A stretch of DNA of 64,000 bases from assembly GCF_013393325.1 (NCBI RefSeq), contig NZ_QJRC01000060.1:86971-150970 (forward strand), in the 5' to 3' direction. How positions within the stretch are numbered: position 1 is the first letter of the stretch; every line of letters starts with the position of its first letter. Source of the stretch: Pseudomonas hunanensis. GTDB lineage: Bacteria > Pseudomonadota > Gammaproteobacteria > Pseudomonadales > Pseudomonadaceae. Positions 58,384-64,000 of this stretch are shown piece by piece. A program made the position numbers and the translations under genes. Below the pieces are notes generated by a model that worked only from the letters and a program-made list of their open reading frames with translations, ran no database searches and was not told the origin of the DNA.

Positions 58384-59139
58384 ATGGAAAAGACCAAGCC
58401 AGCGGTGCCGTCCTCGGTGCCGCGTCATGTCGCGATCATCATGGATGGCAACAACCGCTGGGCGAAGAAACGCCTGCTGCCCGGCGTTGCCGGGCACAAA
58501 GCGGGTGTCGACGCCGTTCGCGCGGTCATCGAAGTCTGTGCCAAGTCCGGGGTCGAGGTGCTGACCCTGTTCGCCTTCTCCAGCGAAAACTGGCAGCGCC
58601 CCGCCGAAGAAGTGGGTGCGCTGATGGAGTTGTTTTTCTCGGCCCTGCGCCGTGAGGCCAAGCGCCTCAACGAAAACAACATCAGCCTGCGCATCATCGG
58701 TGACCGTTCGCGTTTCCACCCTGAGCTGCAGGCTGCCATGCGCGAAGCCGAGGCAGTGACCGCCGGTAACAATCGCTTCATCCTGCAGATTGCAGCCAAC
58801 TACGGTGGCCAGTGGGACATCGCCCAGGCCGCCCAGCGGCTGGCGCGGGAAGTGCAAGCTGGGCACCTGCGCCCGGAAGACATCACCCCAGGCCTTTTGC
58901 AGGCCTGCCTGGCAACCGGCGAGCTGCCATTGCCGGACTTGTGCATCCGCACCGGTGGCGAGCACCGCATCAGTAATTTCCTGCTGTGGCAGCTGGCCTA
59001 TGCCGAGTTGTATTTCTCCGACCTGTACTGGCCGGACTTCAAACACGAGGCCATGCGCAATGCCCTGGCCGATTTCGCTTCGCGCCAGCGCCGCTTTGGT
59101 AAGACCAGCGAGCAGGTCGAGGCTGGAGCTCGTGCTTAA
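58384..59139 (+). CDS. uppS: undecaprenyl diphosphate synthase
   Basis: Encodes 251 residues. The signature HVAIIMDGNNRWAKKR has catalytic Asp21, and LCIRTGGEHRISNFLLWQ and YFSDLYWPDF are conserved C-terminal marks. The enzyme adds eight cis isoprenes to FPP to make C55-PP, the carrier lipid of peptidoglycan and O-antigen. Its stop overlaps the cdsA start by one base (TAATG). Confidence 0.96.
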   Translation: MEKTKPAVPSSVPRHVAIIMDGNNRWAKKRLLPGVAGHKAGVDAVRAVIEVCAKSGVEVLTLFAFSSENWQRPAEEVGALMELFFSALRREAKRLNENNISLRIIGDRSRFHPELQAAMREAEAVTAGNNRFILQIAANYGGQWDIAQAAQRLAREVQAGHLRPEDITPGLLQACLATGELPLPDLCIRTGGEHRISNFLLWQLAYAELYFSDLYWPDFKHEAMRNALADFASRQRRFGKTSEQVEAGARA

Positions 59140-59954
59140 TGCTTAAACAACGCATCATTACTGCGCTGATCCTGCTGCCGATCGCGCTGGGCGGTTTCTT
59201 CCTGCTCAACGGTGGCGATTTCGCCCTGTTCATTGGCTTCGTGGTGACCCTCGGTGCCTGGGAGTGGGCGCGCCTTGCCGGGCTGATGGCCCAGCCGCTG
59301 CGTATTGCCTATGCCGCGGTGGTCGCCGGGGCGCTGATGCTGCTGTACATCCTTCCAGAGCTGGCGCCCTGGGTGCTGGGCGCCGCGGTGATCTGGTGGG
59401 GGCTGGCAACCTGGCTGGTGCTGACCTATCCGCGCAGCAGCGAGCTGTGGGCCAGTGCTGCCTGCCGGCTGCTGATCGGCCTGCTGGTGCTGCTGCCCGC
59501 CTGGCAGGGGCTGGTGCTGCTCAAGCACTGGCCGCTGGGCAACGGGTTGATCCTGTCGGTCATGGTGCTGGTGTGGGCTGCCGACATTGGCGCGTACTTC
59601 TCTGGGCGGGCGTTCGGCAAGCGCAAGCTGGCCCCGCAAGTCAGCCCGGGCAAGAGCTGGGAGGGCGTGTACGGTGGTCTGGCGGTCAGCCTGCTGATTA
59701 CCCTGGGTGTCGGCATCAGCCGCGACTGGAGCTTTGGTCAGGTCCTGCTCGGCCTGCTGGGCGCCGCGCTGCTGGTCATGGCCTCGGTAGTCGGTGACCT
59801 GACCGAAAGCATGTTCAAGCGCCGCTCCGGCATCAAGGACAGCAGCAACCTGCTGCCCGGCCACGGTGGCGTGCTTGATCGCATCGACAGCCTGACTGCG
59901 GCAATCCCGATTTTTGCGGTGCTGTTGTGGGCTGCCGAATGGGGTGTGATGTGA
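59139..59954 (+). CDS. cdsA: phosphatidate cytidylyltransferase
   Basis: Encodes 271 residues with about eight membrane helices. The C-terminal CdsA signature is [21 protein letters not shown] with DRIDSL following. It makes CDP-diacylglycerol from phosphatidic acid and CTP at the inner membrane. The stop overlaps the dxr start. Confidence 0.95.
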
Positions 59955-61141
59955 GTCGCCCGCAGCGTATTACCGTGCTCGGGGCCACTGGCTCCATCGG
60001 CCTGAGCACGCTGGATGTGATCGCGCGGCACCCTGATCGCTATCAGGCGTTTGCCCTCAGTGGCTATTCGCGCGTCGACGAGCTGTTGGCGTTGTGCGTG
60101 CGTCATCGCCCGGCGTTCGCCGTGGTGCCGAGCGCCGAGGCAGCCGCAAGGCTGCGCGCAAGCCTGGCTGCAGCCGGCTGCGCCACCGAGGTGCTGGAAG
60201 GCGAGGCCGGGCTGTGCCAGGTGGCGTCGGCAGCGGAAGTGGATGCAGTGATGGCGGCCATTGTCGGTGCCGCCGGCCTGCGCCCTACGCTGGCGGCTGT
60301 CGAGGCTGGCAAGAAGGTATTGCTGGCCAACAAGGAAGCGCTGGTGATGTCGGGCGCGCTGTTCATGGAGGCAGTGCGGCGCAGTGGCGCCGTGTTGCTG
60401 CCGATCGACAGTGAGCACAACGCGATCTTTCAGTGTATGCCTGGCGACTACGCCCGAGGCTTGAGTGCCGTTGGTGTGCGCCGGATCCTGCTGACCGCTT
60501 CCGGTGGTCCGTTCCGCGAGACGCCGGTCGAGGCGTTGTTGGACGTGACCCCGGAACAAGCCTGCGCGCACCCTAACTGGTCCATGGGGCGCAAGATTTC
60601 CGTGGATTCGGCCAGCATGATGAACAAGGGGCTCGAACTGATCGAAGCCTGCTGGCTGTTCGATGCTGCGCCGGCCAAGGTCGAGGTGGTGGTGCACCCG
60701 CAGAGCGTGATCCACTCGCTGGTCGACTATGTGGACGGGTCGGTGCTCGCGCAACTGGGCAACCCGGACATGCGCACACCGATCGCCAACGCCTTGGCCT
60801 GGCCTGAACGGATCGACTCCGGGGTCGCGCCGCTGGACCTGTTCGCCATCGCCCGTCTGGATTTCCAGGCGCCCGACGAACAACGCTTCCCTTGCCTGCG
60901 CCTGGCGCGGCAGGCTGCCGAGGCCGGCAATAGCGCGCCCGCCGTGCTCAATGCGGCCAACGAAGTGGCGGTCGAGGCATTTCTTGAGCGGCGTATCCGC
61001 TTCCCGGAGATCGCGGGTATGATCGAACAGGTACTCGACCAGGAGCCCGTCGTGCCGCTGCCGTCGCTGGACGCGGTGTTTGCCGCCGATCAGCGTGCCC
61101 GGGAGCTTTCCCGTGAGTGGCTGAGGCGTCACGGTCGCTGA
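59951..61141 (+). CDS. dxr: 1-deoxy-D-xylulose 5-phosphate reductoisomerase
   Basis: Encodes 396 residues from GTG 59951, overlapping the cdsA stop (GTGA); the upstream ATG at 59927 would overlap more and is less likely. NADPH motif [11 protein letters not shown] is at the start. The metal and substrate residues lie in [13 protein letters not shown] and in [17 protein letters not shown] [14 protein letters not shown]. It converts DXP to MEP in the isoprenoid pathway that feeds UppS. Length fits Dxr (E. coli 398). Confidence 0.96.
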
Positions 61142-61212
61142 TGCAGGCTCGCCACGGTTCGTGAGGGGGCTGGGCGTGACGCCGGCCCGCTGAACATCAT
61201 TCGGAGATGGAC

Positions 61213-62565
61213 ATGACAGCGCTCTACATGATTATCGGCACCCTTGTGGCCTTGGGGGTGCTGGTCACTTTCCACGAATTCGGCCACTTCTGGGTGGCGC
61301 GCCGCTGTGGCGTCAAGGTGTTGCGTTTTTCGGTGGGCTTCGGCACGCCGCTGCTGCGCTGGCATGACCGCCACGGCACCGAATTCGTGGTTGCGGCTAT
61401 CCCGTTGGGTGGCTACGTCAAGATGCTCGACGAGCGCGAAGGCGATGTGCCGCCAGCGCTGGCTGGGCAGTCGTTCAATCGCAAGTCGGTACGCCAGCGT
61501 ATCGCGATCGTCGCGGCAGGCCCGATTGCCAACTTTCTGCTGGCTATCCTGTTTTTCTGGGTGCTGGCGATGCTGGGTACCCAGCAGGTCCGTCCGGTAA
61601 TCGGTGCGGTCGATAGTGGCAGCCTGGCAGCATCGGCCGGTCTGACCGCAGGTCAGGAAATCGTTTCTATCGATGGCAAAGCGACCAACGGTTGGTCAGC
61701 GGTCAATCTGCAACTGGTTCGTCGCCTGGGTGAGAGCGGTACGTTGCAGGTTGGCGTGCTTGAAGAGGGCGCCAGCGCTGAGCGCCAACTGCTGGTCAAG
61801 CTGGACAGCTGGCTCAAGGGCGCTGACGAGCCGGACCCGATCCAGTCTCTGGGGCTGCACCCTTGGCGCCCGGCGATCACGCCAGTGCTTGCCGAGATCG
61901 ATCCGAAGGGGCCGGCAGCCGCTGCGGGCCTGAAAACCGGTGACAAGTTGCTGGCTGTCGATGGCCAGGCCGTCACTGAATGGCAGCAAGTAGTCGACAG
62001 TGTTCGCGCCCGCCCAGATGCCAAAGTAGTGGTGCGTGTGGAGCGCGACGGTACGGCCCTGGAGCTGCCGGTGACCCTGGCCCGCAAGGGCGAGGGCAAG
62101 GCAGTTGGTGGCTATCTGGGTGCCGGGGTAAAAGGTGGCGAATGGCCTGCCAACATGCTCCGCGAAGTCAGCTACGGCCCGCTGGATGCGGTGGGTGAGG
62201 GCTTGTCGCGCACCTGGAACATGAGCGTCCTGACCCTTGAATCGCTGAAGAAAATGCTGTTCGGGGAGCTCTCGGTAAAAAACTTGAGTGGACCGATAAC
62301 CATTGCTAAAGTGGCGGGCGCTTCAGCCCAGTCCGGCGTGGGGGATTTCCTGAATTTCCTGGCCTACCTGAGCATAAGCCTGGGGGTTCTTAACCTGCTG
62401 CCCATTCCAGTACTGGATGGGGGGCATTTGCTGTTTTACCTGGTCGAGTGGGCGCGCGGTCGTCCGCTATCCGATCGGGTGCAAGGTTGGGGGGTCCAGA
62501 TCGGTATCAGTTTGGTCATAGGGGTGATGTTGCTCGCCCTGATCAACGATCTGGGTCGACTATAA
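61213..62565 (+). CDS. rseP: site-2 intramembrane metalloprotease RseP
   Basis: Encodes 450 residues from ATG 61213, six bases after GGAG (ATG 61207 touches it directly and is less likely). The zinc motif HEFGH is at 21-25 in the first TM. Two PDZ domains follow (about 120-200 and 210-300, with the PDZ starts GPIANFLLA and PKGPAAAAGLKTGD), then VLDGGHLLF with the third ligand Asp. It cuts anti-sigma factor RseA/MucA in the envelope stress response. bamA follows after a hairpin. Confidence 0.95.
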   Translation: MTALYMIIGTLVALGVLVTFHEFGHFWVARRCGVKVLRFSVGFGTPLLRWHDRHGTEFVVAAIPLGGYVKMLDEREGDVPPALAGQSFNRKSVRQRIAIVAAGPIANFLLAILFFWVLAMLGTQQVRPVIGAVDSGSLAASAGLTAGQEIVSIDGKATNGWSAVNLQLVRRLGESGTLQVGVLEEGASAERQLLVKLDSWLKGADEPDPIQSLGLHPWRPAITPVLAEIDPKGPAAAAGLKTGDKLLAVDGQAVTEWQQVVDSVRARPDAKVVVRVERDGTALELPVTLARKGEGKAVGGYLGAGVKGGEWPANMLREVSYGPLDAVGEGLSRTWNMSVLTLESLKKMLFGELSVKNLSGPITIAKVAGASAQSGVGDFLNFLAYLSISLGVLNLLPIPVLDGGHLLFYLVEWARGRPLSDRVQGWGVQIGISLVIGVMLLALINDLGRL

Positions 62566-62583
62566 AAGCTTCGCTCAATTGCG

Positions 62584-62614
62584 AACCTGCCGTTTTGTGG
62601 CGGCAGGTTGTTTA
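62584..62614 (+). terminator. hairpin between rseP and bamA
   Basis: AACCTGCCG pairs with CGGCAGGTT around an 8-base loop, followed by GTTTATT. It could partly end transcription between the two genes. Confidence 0.75.
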
Positions 62615-62639
62615 TTGCCAGTTGGAATAAAAGGACTTC

Positions 62640-64000
62640 ATGAAACGTCTGCTGCTAACTGCGGTCATGTCCGCACTGATGATCGCTGAAGTTCACGCCG
62701 AGTCCTTCACCATCTCCGATATTCGCGTCAACGGCCTGCAGCGGGTTTCCGCCGGCAGTGTGTTCGGTGCCCTGCCGCTGAACGTCGGCGACCAGGCCGA
62801 TGACCGCCGCCTGGTGGACTCGACCCGTTCCCTGTTCAAGACCGGGTTCTTCCAGGACATCCAGTTGAACCGCGATGGCAATGTGCTGATCATCAACGTG
62901 GTCGAGCGCCCGTCGGTGTCGAGCATCGAGATCGAAGGCAACAAGGCGATCAGCACCGAAGACCTGATGAAGGGCCTGAAGCAATCGGGCCTGGCCGAGG
63001 GCGAAATCTTCCAGCGTGCCACCCTCGAAGGTGTGCGTAACGAGCTGCAACGCCAGTACGTGGCCCAGGGCCGCTACTCGGCCGAGGTCGACGCCGAAGT
63101 GGTGCCGCAGCCGCGCAACCGTGTGGCGCTGAAGATCAAGATCAACGAAGGCACCGTCGCCGCCATCCAGCACATCAACATCGTTGGCAACAACGTGTTC
63201 GATGATGAAACCCTGGGGCAGCTGTTCGAGCTGAAGACCACCAACTGGCTGTCGTTCTTCAAGAACGATGACAAGTACGCCCGTGAAAAACTCTCCGGTG
63301 ACCTGGAGCGCCTGCGTTCCTACTACCTGGACCGCGGCTACATCAACATGGACATCGCCTCCACCCAGGTGTCCATCACGCCGGACAAGAAGCACGTCTA
63401 CATCACCGTCAACATCAACGAAGGCGAGAAGTACACCGTTCGCGACGTGAAGCTGTCCGGTGACCTCAAGGTGCCGGAAGACCAGGTCAAGTCGCTGCTG
63501 CTGGTGCAGCCAGGCCAGGTATTCTCGCGCAAGGTGATGACCACCACCTCCGAGCTGATCACCCGCCGCCTGGGTAACGAAGGCTACACCTTCGCCAACG
63601 TCAACGGCGTGCCACAGCCGAACGACCAGGACCACACGGTCGACATCATGTTCGTGGTCGACCCGGGCAAGCGTGCCTACGTCAACCGCATCAACTACCG
63701 CGGCAACACCAAGACCGAAGACGAAGTGCTGCGCCGCGAAATGCGCCAGATGGAAGGCGGGTGGGCGTCGACCTACCTGATCGACCAGTCCAAGACCCGT
63801 CTGGAGCGCCTGGGCTTCTTCAAGGAAGTCAACGTCGAGACCCCACCGGTGCCGGGCACCGACGACCAGGTCGACGTCAACTACAGCGTCGAAGAGCAGG
63901 CCTCCGGCTCGATCACCGCCAGCGTCGGTTTCGCCCAGAGCGCCGGCCTGATCCTCGGTGGTTCGATCAGCCAGAGCAACTTCCTCGGTACCGGTAACAA
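62640..64000 (+). CDS. bamA: outer membrane assembly factor BamA (3' end outside window)
   Basis: The ATG at 62640 (AAAAGGA upstream) opens 453 codons that run off the window end, so the gene is partial; the full protein is normally about 790 residues. Signal peptide is MKRLLLTAVMSALMIAEVHA, cut before ESF. POTRA repeats 1-5 cover residues about 24-425 (for example FTISDIRVNGLQRV, SSIEIEGNKAI, VRDVKLSGDLKV and VNRINYRGNTKTEDEVLRRE). The first part of the barrel (SITASVGFAQSAGLILGGS) begins at the end. It inserts beta-barrels into the outer membrane. Confidence 0.97.
   Translation, partial: MKRLLLTAVMSALMIAEVHAESFTISDIRVNGLQRVSAGSVFGALPLNVGDQADDRRLVDSTRSLFKTGFFQDIQLNRDGNVLIINVVERPSVSSIEIEGNKAISTEDLMKGLKQSGLAEGEIFQRATLEGVRNELQRQYVAQGRYSAEVDAEVVPQPRNRVALKIKINEGTVAAIQHINIVGNNVFDDETLGQLFELKTTNWLSFFKNDDKYAREKLSGDLERLRSYYLDRGYINMDIASTQVSITPDKKHVYITVNINEGEKYTVRDVKLSGDLKVPEDQVKSLLLVQPGQVFSRKVMTTTSELITRRLGNEGYTFANVNGVPQPNDQDHTVDIMFVVDPGKRAYVNRINYRGNTKTEDEVLRREMRQMEGGWASTYLIDQSKTRLERLGFFKEVNVETPPVPGTDDQVDVNYSVEEQASGSITASVGFAQSAGLILGGSISQSNFLGTGN

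Overview
The window looks like a chromosomal segment of a Pseudomonas of the P. putida group. The reasons are high G+C, the gene order wspEFR-prfB-lysS, ppc-adk-tsaB, dapE / ndvB-like / tcdA / sufE-csdA / dapD / arsC and dapC-glnD-map // rpsB-tsf-pyrH-frr-uppS-cdsA-dxr-rseP-bamA, and the P. putida-type REP palindromes between genes. No tRNA, rRNA, CRISPR, integrase or IS transposase was seen. Identification is by reading the translations; no database search was possible.

Layout. 1-3 kb: end of the Wsp surface-sensing cluster (hybrid CheA kinase, CheB-like methylesterase, diguanylate cyclase WspR). 3.1-5.9 kb: prfB with its programmed +1 frameshift, then lysS. 6-11.4 kb: TetR regulator, lipoproteins, a QEGLA/DUF1704 putative zinc peptidase with a lipoprotein alpha/beta hydrolase, a long inverted repeat, and an OmpA-like / DUF4398 lipoprotein pair. 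11.6-16.9 kb: ppc, adk, tsaB and small conserved genes. 16.9-20.8 kb: DUF72, a PEP-mutase/isocitrate-lyase-fold enzyme, an extensin-like peptidase-fold protein, an internally duplicated unknown protein and rsmJ. 21-29 kb: an RND efflux pump and a TetR gene, with a convergent pair of flavin monooxygenase genes (DszA-like and DszC-like) lying between regulator and pump. 29-35.6 kb: DUF4197, YbaY-like lipoprotein, plsB, a cold-shock protein, rlmA and dapE. 35.8-40.8 kb: a four-gene chaperone-usher fimbrial operon with DUF1120-type subunits. 40.8-49.9 kb: a GH17-GT2 beta-glucan synthase/transferase, tcdA, sufE-csdA, dapD, an ArsC/Spx-like gene, a Na+/H+ antiporter and a small EF-hand protein. 50-64 kb: dapC, glnD and map on the minus strand, then the plus-strand rpsB to bamA run, with bamA cut by the window end.

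How genes work together. The Wsp genes set c-di-GMP in response to surfaces. The fimbrial operon and the glucan synthase could act in the same attached lifestyle. dapE, dapD and dapC are three steps of the succinylase lysine/diaminopimelate pathway, scattered over 16 kb. csdA-sufE and tcdA encode the CsdA/CsdE sulfur donor and the TcdA (CsdL) dehydratase. The 55-64 kb run couples translation (S2, EF-Ts, RRF), UMP kinase, isoprenoid and phospholipid synthesis (Dxr, UppS, CdsA) and envelope biogenesis (RseP, BamA).

The least ordinary parts are the DszA/DszC-like pair, the DUF1120 fimbrial operon, the perfect 71-bp inverted repeat at 9.85-10.09 kb, and several small proteins without known function. 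I did not find a clearly unprecedented multi-gene system.
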